From: Pseudomonas sp. DNDY-54
GTDB taxonomy: Bacteria > Pseudomonadota > Gammaproteobacteria > Pseudomonadales > Pseudomonadaceae
Length of the DNA: 64,000 bases
Assembly: GCF_019880365.1 (NCBI RefSeq)
Contig: NZ_CP082271.1
Coordinates: 2,418,001-2,482,000, forward strand
Reading direction: 5' to 3'
Below the pieces are notes generated by a model that was given only the letters and a program-made list of their open reading frames with translations, searched no databases and was not told the DNA's origin. This document shows, one piece after another, positions 8,129 to 17,453 of this stretch (position 1 is its first letter; every line of letters begins with the position of its first letter). The position numbers and the translations under genes were made by a program.

Positions 8129-8617
8129 TCAGCCCGGCATCTTAAGCGCTTCAGGTGAGACGACAATGCCGTTGTTATCGGCATAGACGTATTCACCGGG
8201 ACGAAATGTAACCCCACAGAACGTTACGGGCACATTGAGATCACCAATACCGCGTTTGTCAGTTTTCATGGGATGAGTCGCCAGCGCTTGCACGCCCAAC
8301 TCAGTCTGGGCGATGACGTCTACGTCGCGAATGCATCCATAGATGACCAAGCCTTCCCAGCCATTGCGCGCCGCCTTCTCGGCGAGCATGTCCCCAAGCA
8401 ACGCACGGCGCAGCGAGCCTCCCCCATCGACTACCAGCACCTTGCCGGTGCCGTCAGTATCGACCTGCTCCTTCACCAGTGAATTGTCTTCAAAGCACTT
8501 AATGGTCACGATCTCACCCCCAAAGGAGTCGCGGCCACCGAAGTTACTGAAGATTGGCTCAACCACCTGCACCAACTCAGGGTAGGCGTCGCATAGATCT
8601 GGGGTGACGTATTGCAT
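8129..8617 (-). CDS. rraA: RraA family protein (ribonuclease E activity regulator)
   Basis: A 162-residue cytosolic protein, full length for RraA. Visible family motifs are TPDLCDAYP at the start, the SFGGEIVTIKCFEDNSLVKE region, VVDGGGSLRRALLGDMLAEKAARNGW and GCIRDVD. In E. coli the trimeric RraA binds RNase E and slows mRNA decay. The same fold includes HMG/CHA-type aldolases, and R and D of the GxIRD motif are conserved here, so an aldolase activity is possible. It has a good ribosome binding site (AGGAGA) and its own terminator. Confidence 0.93.
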   Translation of the reverse strand: MQYVTPDLCDAYPELVQVVEPIFSNFGGRDSFGGEIVTIKCFEDNSLVKEQVDTDGTGKVLVVDGGGSLRRALLGDMLAEKAARNGWEGLVIYGCIRDVDVIAQTELGVQALATHPMKTDKRGIGDLNVPVTFCGVTFRPGEYVYADNNGIVVSPEALKMPG

Positions 8618-8766
8618 GATAAATCTCCTAATCGGACTCAGCCTTTAGCGGGTCGTAGTCCATCCCGACAGCTGGCCGGATGCGCGATATTCCGAGCGGG
8701 TCATAAAAACGATACGCTTTAAGATCAGCCCAAACCGGCAAATGCCGCCTACTCGCTTCGTTGCAG

Positions 8767-8796
8767 GCAAAAAAGGGCGGAGGCCGCCCTTGTTTC
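8767..8796 (-). terminator. Rho-independent terminator of ppsA
   Basis: AGGGCGG and CCGCCCT arms with a three-base loop; on the minus strand the hairpin is followed by TTTTTTG, about 10 bases past the ppsA stop. Confidence 0.85.
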
Positions 8797-8805
8797 GCTC
8801 ATCAA

Positions 8806-11178
8806 TCACTTGATTTCCGCGTCAGCCAGGAAGAACCAAGTGTCCAACACGGAGTCGGGATTGAGCGATACGCTTTCGATGCCCTGCTCCATTAGCCACT
8901 TGGCCAAGTCAGGATGATCCGACGGTCCCTGACCACAGATCCCGATGTACTTACCGGCCTTGTTGCACGCCTGAATTGCGCTGGCGAGCAATTTCTTGAC
9001 TGCCGGGTTACGCTCGTCGAACAGGTGAGCAATGATTCCCGAGTCCCGGTCCAGACCGAGCGCAAGCTGCGTCATGTCGTTGGAGCCGATGGAAAAGCCA
9101 TCGAAGAATTCGAGGAATTCGTCAGCCAATAGCGCGTTGGACGGCAGCTCGCACATCATGATGATGCGCAGACCGTTTTCGCCACGCTTGAGGCCGAACT
9201 GACCGAGAATATCGATTACCTGCGACGCTTCGCCCAAGGTACGCACGAACGGCACCATCAGCTCGACATTGGTAAGTCCCATCTCGTCGCGAACCTTGCG
9301 CATCGCGCGGCACTCGAGCTCGAAGCAGTCGCGGAAGGACTCACTGATATACCGGGAGGCGCCACGGAAGCCGAGCATCGGGTTCTCTTCTTCCGGCTCG
9401 TAGAGCTTGCCGCCGATCAGGTTGGCGTATTCGTTGGACTTGAAGTCCGACAGCCGCACAATCACCTTCTTCGGCCAGAAGGCTGCAGCCAGCGTGCTGA
9501 CGCCCTCGACCAATTTTTCGACGTAGAAATTGACCGGATCACCGTAGCCAGCAATTCGTTTCTCGACGCTGGCTTTGATATCCGCCGGCAAACCATCGAA
9601 ATTCAGCAGCGCTTTCGGATGCACACCAATCATGCGATTGATGATGAATTCGAGGCGGGCCAGCCCAACACCTGCGTTCGGTAGCTGGGCGAAATCGAAC
9701 GCGCGATCTGGGTTGCCGACGTTCATCATGATCTTGAACGGCAGCTCGGGCATGGCATCGATGGAGTTCTGGCGTATGTCAAAACCCAGCTCACCCTCGA
9801 AGATCAGCCCAGTATCGCCCTCGGCGCAAGTCACGGTAACGCGCTGACCGTCCTTGAGCAGTTCGGTGGCATTTCCACAGCCTACAACGGCAGGGATGCC
9901 CAGCTCACGAGCAATAATCGCAGCGTGGCAGGTACGGCCGCCGCGATTGGTGACGATAGCGCTGGCGCGCTTCATGACCGGCTCCCAATCAGGATCAGTC
10001 ATGTCGGACACCAGCACGTCGCCCGGTTGCACTTTGTCCATTTCGGATACGTCGTGAATGATCTTGACCGGACCGGCGCCAATGCGCTGACCGATAGCGC
10101 GGCCTTCGACCAGTACGGTGCCTTTTTCCTTGAGCAGATAGCGTTCCATGACGTTGGCGCTGCTGCGGCTCTTAACCGTTTCCGGGCGAGCCTGGACAAT
10201 ATATAGCTGGCCGTCATCGCCATCTTTGGCCCACTCGATGTCCATTGGACGACCGTAGTGCTTTTCAATGGTCATGGCCTGCCTGGCCAGATTGCTGACT
10301 TCGGCATCCGACAGACAGAAGCGCATGCGCTCAGCCTGATCAACATCCACAGTCTTCACTGATTTACCAGCGCTGGCTTCCTCGCCATACACCATCTTGA
10401 TCGCTTTGCTGCCCAGGTTCCGACGCAGAATCGCAGGGCGCCCGGCCTCAAGGGTGTGCTTATGCACGTAGAATTCATCAGGGTTTACCGCACCCTGCAC
10501 AACGGTCTCACCCAGGCCATAAGCGCCAGTGATGAAGACAACGTCGCGGAAGCCCGACTCGGTGTCCAGCGTGAACATAACGCCAGCGGTACCGGTCTCG
10601 GAGCGCACCATCCGCTGTACGCCTGCTGATAGGGCAACCAGTTTGTGATCGAAGCCCTGATGGACGCGGTAGGCGATCGCACGGTCGTTAAAGAGCGATG
10701 CAAACACTTCCTTCGCAGCGCGGATCACGTTATCGACGCCACGAATATTCAGGAATGTTTCCTGCTGGCCAGCGAACGAGGCATCTGGCAGGTCTTCGGC
10801 AGTAGCCGAGGAGCGTACCGCGACCGCCATGTTGTCATTGTTGCCCGCCATTTCGGCGAACGCCGTTCGAATGTCGGCATCAAGTTTGGGAGGGAATTCA
10901 GCTTCCATGACCCAGCCGCGGATCTGCGAGCCGGCTTTGGCGAGAGCATTGACGTCATCGACGTCCAGCGCATCGAGAAGCGCATGGATTTGCTCGTTGA
11001 GGCCGCTGATCTCCATGAAATCACGATAGGCCTGGGCCGTAGTGGCGAAACCGCCAGGTACCGAAACTCCCGCACCTGCGAGGTTGCTGATCATCTCGCC
11101 CAGGGAGGCGTTCTTGCCCCCTACACGCTCAACGTCATGATTGCCGAGCTTATCGAGGGAAACTACGTACTCTACCAA
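8806..11178 (-). CDS. ppsA: Phosphoenolpyruvate synthase
   Basis: This enzyme makes PEP from pyruvate with ATP going to AMP and phosphate, opening gluconeogenesis. It has 790 residues, the usual length. The N-terminal ATP-grasp-like PPDK domain begins VVSLDKLGNHDVERVGGKNASLGEM. The central swivelling domain carries the phosphorylatable histidine in RGGRTCHAAIIARELGIP, and the C-terminal TIM barrel includes CELPSN and the GSNDMTQL motif that binds pyruvate. The gene is divergent from ppsR, whose product inactivates PEP synthase by phosphorylating a threonine beside the catalytic histidine (the T of TCHA), present here. Confidence 0.98.
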   Translation of the reverse strand: MVEYVVSLDKLGNHDVERVGGKNASLGEMISNLAGAGVSVPGGFATTAQAYRDFMEISGLNEQIHALLDALDVDDVNALAKAGSQIRGWVMEAEFPPKLDADIRTAFAEMAGNNDNMAVAVRSSATAEDLPDASFAGQQETFLNIRGVDNVIRAAKEVFASLFNDRAIAYRVHQGFDHKLVALSAGVQRMVRSETGTAGVMFTLDTESGFRDVVFITGAYGLGETVVQGAVNPDEFYVHKHTLEAGRPAILRRNLGSKAIKMVYGEEASAGKSVKTVDVDQAERMRFCLSDAEVSNLARQAMTIEKHYGRPMDIEWAKDGDDGQLYIVQARPETVKSRSSANVMERYLLKEKGTVLVEGRAIGQRIGAGPVKIIHDVSEMDKVQPGDVLVSDMTDPDWEPVMKRASAIVTNRGGRTCHAAIIARELGIPAVVGCGNATELLKDGQRVTVTCAEGDTGLIFEGELGFDIRQNSIDAMPELPFKIMMNVGNPDRAFDFAQLPNAGVGLARLEFIINRMIGVHPKALLNFDGLPADIKASVEKRIAGYGDPVNFYVEKLVEGVSTLAAAFWPKKVIVRLSDFKSNEYANLIGGKLYEPEEENPMLGFRGASRYISESFRDCFELECRAMRKVRDEMGLTNVELMVPFVRTLGEASQVIDILGQFGLKRGENGLRIIMMCELPSNALLADEFLEFFDGFSIGSNDMTQLALGLDRDSGIIAHLFDERNPAVKKLLASAIQACNKAGKYIGICGQGPSDHPDLAKWLMEQGIESVSLNPDSVLDTWFFLADAEIK

Positions 11179-11334
11179 GGTGATCTCTCCACGTTGTGTT
11201 GGAAACTCGGTTCGTGCCCATCCGCAGCACGGTGGCCGGGCCCTGTAAAATAAGTAACAATGCCCGCCAATCGAGGCTCGGCGAAGGGGCCTACTATAGC
11301 TGAGAACCGTTCTTGACTTAAGGCCCTTAATGCA

Positions 11335-12153
11335 ATGAAACGAACTGCATTTTTCATATCCGACGGCACCGGAATCACGGCCGAAACACTCGGCCAGAGC
11401 CTACTGGCACAGTTCGAAAACATTAGCTTCACCAAGCTGACTCGGCCATATATAGATACGGCCGAAAAAGCGCGGGCAATGGTACAGCAAATCAATAAAG
11501 CGGCAGATAGCGACGGGGCTCGGCCGATCATCTTCGATACGCTGGTAAACCAGGAGATTCGTGACATCCTGGCCGAGTCCAATGGCTTCATGATCGACAT
11601 CTTTTCGTCTTTCCTTGCTCCGCTGGAACATGAACTGATGTCACGTTCCTCCTATTCTGTCGGCAAATCCCATTCGATCAGCCATAACGCCAACTACATG
11701 GAGCGAATTGACGCGGTCAACTTCGCTCTCGATAACGATGACGGCGCCCGCACGCATTACTACGACAAGGCGGACCTGATTTTGGTCGGCGTCTCCCGGT
11801 GCGGCAAAACGCCCACCTGTTTGTATATGGCCATGCAATACGGCATTCGGGCAGCGAACTATCCCTTGACCGAAGACGACATGGAGCGTCTGCAACTGCC
11901 TACTGCCCTTAAAACCCACCGGGACAAGCTATTCGGGCTGACAATCGATCCGGACCGCCTCACCGCGATACGCAACGAGCGTAAGCCCAACAGCCGTTAC
12001 GCCAGCTTTGCCCAGTGCGAATTCGAAGTTCGCGAGGTAGAAAGCCTCTTCCGCCGCGAGAACATCGCCTACATCAACTCTACGCATTTCTCAGTCGAGG
12101 AAATCTCCGCCAAGATTCTGGTAGAGAAAGGCGTAGAGCGCCGACTCAAATAA
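11335..12153 (+). CDS. ppsR: PEP synthase regulatory kinase/pyrophosphorylase (DUF299)
   Basis: A 272-residue bifunctional regulator that phosphorylates PEP synthase using ADP and reverses this by phosphorolysis. It starts with the family's RTAFFISDGTGITAETLG and contains a P-loop, GVSRCGKTPTCLYMA, near residues 160-170. The divergent neighbour ppsA is its substrate's gene, a widely conserved pairing. The 156-base gap between them must contain both promoters. It ends just before a symmetrical terminator shared with prpF. Confidence 0.95.
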   Translation: MKRTAFFISDGTGITAETLGQSLLAQFENISFTKLTRPYIDTAEKARAMVQQINKAADSDGARPIIFDTLVNQEIRDILAESNGFMIDIFSSFLAPLEHELMSRSSYSVGKSHSISHNANYMERIDAVNFALDNDDGARTHYYDKADLILVGVSRCGKTPTCLYMAMQYGIRAANYPLTEDDMERLQLPTALKTHRDKLFGLTIDPDRLTAIRNERKPNSRYASFAQCEFEVREVESLFRRENIAYINSTHFSVEEISAKILVEKGVERRLK

Positions 12154-12172
12154 TCGCCGTTCTGCTAGACAA

Positions 12173-12200
12173 CAAAAAGTCCGCTTAGTGCGGACTTTAT
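12173..12200. terminator. Bidirectional terminator between ppsR and prpF
   Basis: AAAGTCCGC and GCGGACTTT form a perfect 9-bp stem with a five-base loop. T-tracts occur in both directions, with the stronger one on the minus strand, so it ends the prp operon and ppsR. Confidence 0.88.
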
Positions 12201-12265
12201 GCTTGTTATGCCCAACCTATAGTCGTCTTTGCTAAACGCTGAGTCGTCGCCTGGTCGGCAAATGC

Positions 12266-13453
12266 TCAGAACGTATCACCAGGGACGCGCACCCAGCCTT
12301 CCATCAGAACCCTGGCGCTCCGACTCATGATTGCCTTGGTTACCGACCATCTCCCCTCTTCCTGCTTCGCCTCAGCGCCGACACGAAGTGTGCCGGACGG
12401 ATGACCGAAGCGCACCGCGGTCAAATCACCGCCCCCAGCAGCCTGGTTAACAAGCGTACCGGGCACTGCTGCCGCCGCACCGATAGCGACCGCACAGGTA
12501 CCCATCATGGCGTGGTGCAGTTTGCCCATAGACAGCGCCCGCACGAGCAGATCGACCTCACCGGCCTCGATGGTCTTACCTGATGACGCCCGATAGCTTT
12601 TCGGCTGCGAAACGAGCGCAACCTTCGGTGTGTGCTGACGGGTAAGCGCCTCCTCCGCGGTCTTGATCAAGCCCATGCGCAGTGCACCGGCCACACGAAT
12701 CGACTCCAGACGAGCCAGAGCGTCCGGATTGCCGTTGATGTCTTCACGCAGTTCGGTGCCCTGGTAGCCGATGTCCTCGGCATTGACGAACACAGTGGGA
12801 ATGCCGGCGCTGATCATGGTCGCCTTGAGCGTACCGATGCCCGGAACCTCCAGCTCATCGATCAGATTGCCAGTGGGAAACATCGAACCGCCCTCCTCGC
12901 CGTCATCGGACGGATCAAGGAATTCCAGCACGATTTCGGCAGCCGGAAAGGTCACGCCATCCAGCTCGAAATCGCCGGTCTCCTGCACCTGGCCATTGGT
13001 GACCGGCACGTGGGCGATGATGGTCTTGCCGATGTTGGCCTGCCAGATCCGCACCACACAGGTGCCGTTCCGCGGAATGCGCTCGGCATCCACCAGGCCG
13101 GCATGTAGCGCGAACGCACCGGCGCCGGTTGAAAGGTTGCCGCAGTTGCCGCTCCAGTCGACGAAGGGCTTGTCGATCGACACCTGACCATAAAGGTACT
13201 CGACGTCGTGATCGGGCCGATTACTCTTCGACAGGATGACGCATTTGCTAGTGCTCGACGTGGCGCCGCCCATGCCATCAATGTGCGCCGAATACGGGTC
13301 GGGGCTGCCGATCACGCGCATGAACAGCTTGTCGCGCGCAGCGCCCGGCACCTGACAGCTCTCCGGCAGGTCCTGCAGCCGGAAGAACACACCTTTGCTG
13401 GTGCCGCCGCGCATGTAGGTCGCGGGAGTCTTGATCTGAGGTTGATGAGCCAT
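12266..13453 (-). CDS. prpF: 2-methylaconitate isomerase PrpF
   Basis: A 395-residue cytosolic isomerase of the diaminopimelate-epimerase fold. It converts the 2-methylaconitate isomer made by AcnD so that propionate carbon can proceed through the methylcitrate cycle. It begins MAHQPQIKTPATYMRGGTSKG, and the RGGTSKG motif with its conserved lysine is a PrpF hallmark. A conserved SGNCGN segment lies near residue 115. The open frame extends 77 codons further upstream, but that stretch is a repeat-bearing spacer with no similarity to the family, so I place the start at the ATG at 13453. It is the last gene of the operon. Confidence 0.95.
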   Translation of the reverse strand: MAHQPQIKTPATYMRGGTSKGVFFRLQDLPESCQVPGAARDKLFMRVIGSPDPYSAHIDGMGGATSSTSKCVILSKSNRPDHDVEYLYGQVSIDKPFVDWSGNCGNLSTGAGAFALHAGLVDAERIPRNGTCVVRIWQANIGKTIIAHVPVTNGQVQETGDFELDGVTFPAAEIVLEFLDPSDDGEEGGSMFPTGNLIDELEVPGIGTLKATMISAGIPTVFVNAEDIGYQGTELREDINGNPDALARLESIRVAGALRMGLIKTAEEALTRQHTPKVALVSQPKSYRASSGKTIEAGEVDLLVRALSMGKLHHAMMGTCAVAIGAAAAVPGTLVNQAAGGGDLTAVRFGHPSGTLRVGAEAKQEEGRWSVTKAIMSRSARVLMEGWVRVPGDTF

Positions 13454-13488
13454 GCGTGAGTCCTGGCTGGAAGATGAGTGGGTTGTAG

Positions 13489-13553
13489 GGTGGATCACGC
13501 TTGACCGATCCACCGCGCGGGCTGGTGCGGTGGATGGAAAAGCGCCATCCACC
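13489..13553. repeat. REP-like twin hairpin between acnD and prpF
   Basis: Two adjacent perfect hairpins share the same core. GGTGGATC (13489-13496) pairs with GATCCACC (13507-13514). GGTGGATGG (13529-13537) pairs with CCATCCACC (13545-13553). A GTAGGGTGGA-type core in paired inverted copies is typical of dispersed extragenic palindromes in Pseudomonas. It lies inside the prp operon, between cotranscribed genes. Confidence 0.75.
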
Positions 13554-13568
13554 CACGAGGACGGTCGG

Positions 13569-16172
13569 TTACGCCTGACCGAGGAAGTCCTTGGCGAAAC
13601 GCTGCAGCACGCCACCGGCCTGGTAGACGCTGACTTCGGCCGCGGTGTCCAAACGACAAATGACCGGGACGCGGGTTTCTTCACCGCTCTTGTGGTGAAT
13701 GACCAACGTCAGCTCGCAGCGCGGCGACAACTCGCCTTCGATATCGAAGGTTTCAGTGCCGTCGAGGCCAAGCGTCAGACGCGTGGTGCCCGGCTTGAAC
13801 TCAACCGGCAGCACGCCCATGCCCACCAGGTTGGTACGGTGGATACGCTCGAAGCCTTCGGCGACGATCACTTCCACACCTGCCAGGCGCACGCCCTTGG
13901 CCGCCCAATCACGCGACGAACCCTGACCGTAGTCAGCACCAGCGACGATGATCAGGTTCTGTTTGCGGGTCATGTAGGTTTCGATAGCTTCCCACATGCG
14001 CATGACCTTGCCTTCCGGCTCGACACGGGCCAGCGAACCCTTCTGCACCTTGCCGTCGACCACCGCCATCTCGTTGACGAGCTGCGGATTGGCAAACGTC
14101 GCGCGCTGTGCGGTCAAATGGTCGCCACGGTGAGTCGCGTAGGAGTTGAAGTCCTCTTCCGGCAGGCCCATCTTCGCCAGGTACTCGCCAGCGGCCGAAT
14201 TCAGCAGGATGGCGTTGGATGGCGACAAGTGATCGGTAGTGATGTTATCCGGCAGGATCGCCAGCGGACGCATGCCTTTCAGTGTTCGCTCGCCGGCCAA
14301 TGCGCCTTCCCAGTACGGCGGGCGACGAATGTAGGTAGACGTCGGACGCCAGTCATACAGTGGGCTTTTGGCTTCTTCGATGGTGCCCAGATCGAACATC
14401 GGGATGTAGATCTGTTTGAACTGCTCCGGCTTCACCGAGGCGGCCACGATGGCGTCGATCTCCTCGTCGGACGGCCAGAGGTCCTTCAACGTGATCGGAT
14501 TGCCGTCGGGGCCTGTGCCCAGCACATCCTGCTCAATGTCGAAGCGCACCGTGCCCGCGATCGCATACGCAACCACCAAGGGTGGCGACGCCAAAAACGC
14601 CTGCTTGGCATACGGATGGATACGACCATCGAAATTACGATTGCCGGAGAGAACGGCCGTGGCGTACAGGTCACGGTCGATGATTTCCTGCTGAATCTTC
14701 GGATCCAGCGCACCGGACATGCCATTACAGGTGGTACAGGCGTAGGCGACAATTCCGAAACCGAGCTTTTCCAGTTCAGTCAGGAGGCCGGCATCTTCCA
14801 GATACAGTTTGGCAACTTTGGAACCTGGGGCGAACGAGGTTTTCACCCACGGCTTACGCACCAATCCTAAATCGTTGGCTTTCTTCGCCAGTAGCCCGGC
14901 AGCTACCACGTTGCGCGGATTGGACGTATTGGTGCAACTGGTGATGGCGGCAATGATCACCGCCCCATCCGGCAGCAGCCCTTCAGCTTCTTCGGCACGC
15001 GCTGCGGCCAGCATGCTGTCATCCGCAATGCCACGCTCGTTCAGCGCCGAGGTCGGCAGGCGCTTGTGTGGGTTGGACGGGCCCGCCATGTTGCGCACAA
15101 CGCTGGACAGGTCGAACTCGAGCACGCGCTCGTACTCGGCGTCCTCCAATGCGGTCGCCCACAGGCCGGTTTCTTTGGCGTATTGCTCGACCAGCGCAAC
15201 CTGCTCCGGCTCGCGACCGGTCAGTTTGAGGTAGTCGATGGTCTGCTGATCGATGTAGAACATCGACGCCGTCGCGCCGTATTCCGGGCACATGTTGGAG
15301 ATGGTCGCGCGATCGCCGATGGTCAGGCTGTCGGCGCCTTCGCCGAAGAACTCGACCCAGGCTCCGACCACACGCTCCTTGCGCAGGAACTCAGTCAGCG
15401 CCAGCACGATATCGGTGGCGGTGATGCCCGGCTGACGCTTGCCAGTCAGGCGAACCCCGACGATGTCCGGTAGGCGCATCATCGATGGCAGACCAAGCAT
15501 CACGGTTTCGGCTTCCAGACCACCCACGCCGATGGCGATCACACCCAGGGCATCGACGTGCGGCGTGTGGGAATCGGTACCCACGCAGGTGTCCGGGAAC
15601 GCAACGCCGCCACGCGCCTGTATCACCGGCGACATTTTCTCCAAGTTGATCTGGTGCATGATGCCGTTGCCGGCCGGGATCACGTCGACGTTCTTGAAGG
15701 CGGTCTTGGTCCACTCGATGAAGTGGAAACGGTCCTCGTTGCGACGCTCCTCGACGGCACGGTTTTTCTCAAATGCCTCCGGATCGAAACCGGCAAACTC
15801 CACGGCCAGCGAATGGTCGACGATCAACTGTGTCGGCACCACCGGGTTGACCTTTGCCGGGTCGCCGCCCTGCTCGGCAATGGCATCGCGAAGACCGGCA
15901 AGATCAACCAGCGCGGTCTGCCCGAGAATGTCGTGACAGACCACTCGGGCCGGATACCAGGGAAAATCCAGATCCTGCCGACGCTCGATGAGCTGCGTCA
16001 GCGAATCGGTCAGCATGGCAGGATCACAGCGACGCACCAGTTGCTCGGCGAGCACGCGGGAGGTGTAGGGCAGCTTCTCGTAGGCGCCCGGCTGGATGGC
16101 TTCGACCGCCGCGCGGGTATCGAAATAGTCCAGCTGGGTGCCCGGCAGGGATTTACGGTATTCGGTGTTCAT
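13569..16172 (-). CDS. acnD: Fe-S-dependent 2-methylisocitrate dehydratase AcnD
   Basis: An 867-residue aconitase-family enzyme that dehydrates 2-methylcitrate in the methylcitrate cycle and works with PrpF. It starts MNTEYRKSLPGTQLDYFD, like AcnD/AcnA rather than AcnB. The 4Fe-4S ligands are in AITSCTNTSNP and ACTTCNGMSGALDP, and the swivel domain holds YGQGSSRDWAAKG near the C-terminus. I chose the ATG at 16172 over an in-frame start nine codons upstream. Together AcnD and PrpF replace the single-enzyme PrpD. It lies downstream of prpC (72-base gap). Confidence 0.96.
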   Translation of the reverse strand: MNTEYRKSLPGTQLDYFDTRAAVEAIQPGAYEKLPYTSRVLAEQLVRRCDPAMLTDSLTQLIERRQDLDFPWYPARVVCHDILGQTALVDLAGLRDAIAEQGGDPAKVNPVVPTQLIVDHSLAVEFAGFDPEAFEKNRAVEERRNEDRFHFIEWTKTAFKNVDVIPAGNGIMHQINLEKMSPVIQARGGVAFPDTCVGTDSHTPHVDALGVIAIGVGGLEAETVMLGLPSMMRLPDIVGVRLTGKRQPGITATDIVLALTEFLRKERVVGAWVEFFGEGADSLTIGDRATISNMCPEYGATASMFYIDQQTIDYLKLTGREPEQVALVEQYAKETGLWATALEDAEYERVLEFDLSSVVRNMAGPSNPHKRLPTSALNERGIADDSMLAAARAEEAEGLLPDGAVIIAAITSCTNTSNPRNVVAAGLLAKKANDLGLVRKPWVKTSFAPGSKVAKLYLEDAGLLTELEKLGFGIVAYACTTCNGMSGALDPKIQQEIIDRDLYATAVLSGNRNFDGRIHPYAKQAFLASPPLVVAYAIAGTVRFDIEQDVLGTGPDGNPITLKDLWPSDEEIDAIVAASVKPEQFKQIYIPMFDLGTIEEAKSPLYDWRPTSTYIRRPPYWEGALAGERTLKGMRPLAILPDNITTDHLSPSNAILLNSAAGEYLAKMGLPEEDFNSYATHRGDHLTAQRATFANPQLVNEMAVVDGKVQKGSLARVEPEGKVMRMWEAIETYMTRKQNLIIVAGADYGQGSSRDWAAKGVRLAGVEVIVAEGFERIHRTNLVGMGVLPVEFKPGTTRLTLGLDGTETFDIEGELSPRCELTLVIHHKSGEETRVPVICRLDTAAEVSVYQAGGVLQRFAKDFLGQA

Positions 16173-16244
16173 GCCATGGACTCGATGTTGATGTTGCATA
16201 AAGCGGGGACGAGCGGACCGATGACCTGGCCCGCTCCTGGCGAA

Positions 16245-17372
16245 TCAACGCTGGGCGATGGGTACCACCTTGCGCTGCTCCGGGCCGACGTATTCGGCAC
16301 TTGGACGGATGATGCGGTTGTTGGCGCGCTGCTCGAACACGTGGCTGCACCAGCCGACCATCCGCGAACAGACGAAGATCGGCGTGAACAGCGGCGTCGG
16401 GATGCCCATGAAGTGATACGCCGAGGCGTGGTAGAAATCGGCGTTCGGGAACAGTTTCTTCTGCTCCCACATGGTTTCGTCGATGGCCACGGAGATCGGG
16501 TACAGCGTGGTATCGCCCACGGTGTCGGCGAGCTTCTTTGCCCACTGCTTGATCACTTCGTTGCGCGGGTCGCTTTCCTTGTAGATCGCATGGCCGAAGC
16601 CCATGATCTTTTCCTTGCGCTCGAGCATGCCCAGCAGGCCCTCACGTGCCTCTTCCGGAGTCTTGAAGCGCTGAATCAGCTCCATAGCCGCCTCATTGGC
16701 ACCGCCATGCAGCGGGCCACGCAATGAGCCGACAGCGCCGGTCACGCAGGAATAAATGTCGGACAGCGTCGAGGCGCAGACTCGCGCGGTGAAGGTCGAG
16801 GCATTGAACTCGTGCTCTGCATACAGAATCAGCGAGACGTTCATGACCTTCACTTCAAGCTCGCTCGGCTTGCGGCCGTGCAGCAGTGCCAGGAAATGGC
16901 CACCGAGACTATCTTCGTCGCTGTTGCAGTTAATGCGCACGCCACCATGGCTGAACCGATACCAGTAGGCCATGACCGAGGGCCCCATGGCCAATAGTCG
17001 ATCCGCCTTGTCCTGCTGCTGCGAAAAGTCGTGCTCTGGCTCGAGCATGCCCATCACTGAGCAGGCGGTGCGAATGACATCCATTGGGTGCGCGTTGGAT
17101 GGCGCGCGCTCCAGCACCTCCTTGAGCACGTCCGGCAAGTCGCGCCATTGATGCAGACGCGCCTGATAGGCGGCGAGCTGCTCCGCATTCGGCAACTCAC
17201 CATGAAACAGCAGATAGGCCACTTCTTCGAAGCAGCAGTGCTCGGCCAGTTCCCGCACGTCATAGCCGCGGTAGGTCAGACCTGCACCTTCTTTGCCCAC
17301 AGTGCACAACGCGGTCTGCCCTGCAACCTGTCCACGCAGGCCAGCGCCGCTCAATACTTTTGCTTCAGCCAT
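16245..17372 (-). CDS. prpC: 2-methylcitrate synthase
   Basis: It condenses propionyl-CoA with oxaloacetate to 2-methylcitrate. At 375 residues it is of the short citrate-synthase class. It begins MAEAKVLSGAGLRGQVAGQTAL; active-site elements are RGPLHGGANEAAM and MGFGHAIYK (catalytic histidines) and the late IFVCSRMVGW...IIRPSAEYVG segment. The ATG at 17372 sits behind an AGGAGAG ribosome binding site, so I rejected the start 17 codons upstream. It is second in the prpBC-acnD-prpF order. Confidence 0.96.
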   Translation of the reverse strand: MAEAKVLSGAGLRGQVAGQTALCTVGKEGAGLTYRGYDVRELAEHCCFEEVAYLLFHGELPNAEQLAAYQARLHQWRDLPDVLKEVLERAPSNAHPMDVIRTACSVMGMLEPEHDFSQQQDKADRLLAMGPSVMAYWYRFSHGGVRINCNSDEDSLGGHFLALLHGRKPSELEVKVMNVSLILYAEHEFNASTFTARVCASTLSDIYSCVTGAVGSLRGPLHGGANEAAMELIQRFKTPEEAREGLLGMLERKEKIMGFGHAIYKESDPRNEVIKQWAKKLADTVGDTTLYPISVAIDETMWEQKKLFPNADFYHASAYHFMGIPTPLFTPIFVCSRMVGWCSHVFEQRANNRIIRPSAEYVGPEQRKVVPIAQR

Positions 17373-17453
17373 TGCTCTCTCCTTAATTGGATTTGTTCTG
17401 GATACTGCAAATTGCTCAATCAAACGGGCCGCCAGGAAGCGCCCCGTGTTGCC

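Noticed and set aside
13454..13684. 77-codon N-terminal extension of prpF
   Set aside because: It consists of the twin-hairpin spacer and the start of antisense acnD sequence; PrpF proteins begin at MAHQPQIK.
13452..14870. 472-codon plus-strand open frame opposite acnD
   Set aside because: Shadow of acnD; its start lies in the repeat-bearing acnD-prpF gap and it shows no protein motif.
15558..16727. 389-codon plus-strand open frame across acnD and prpC
   Set aside because: It runs antisense through two conserved enzymes and the gap between them, with no ribosome binding site or family resemblance.
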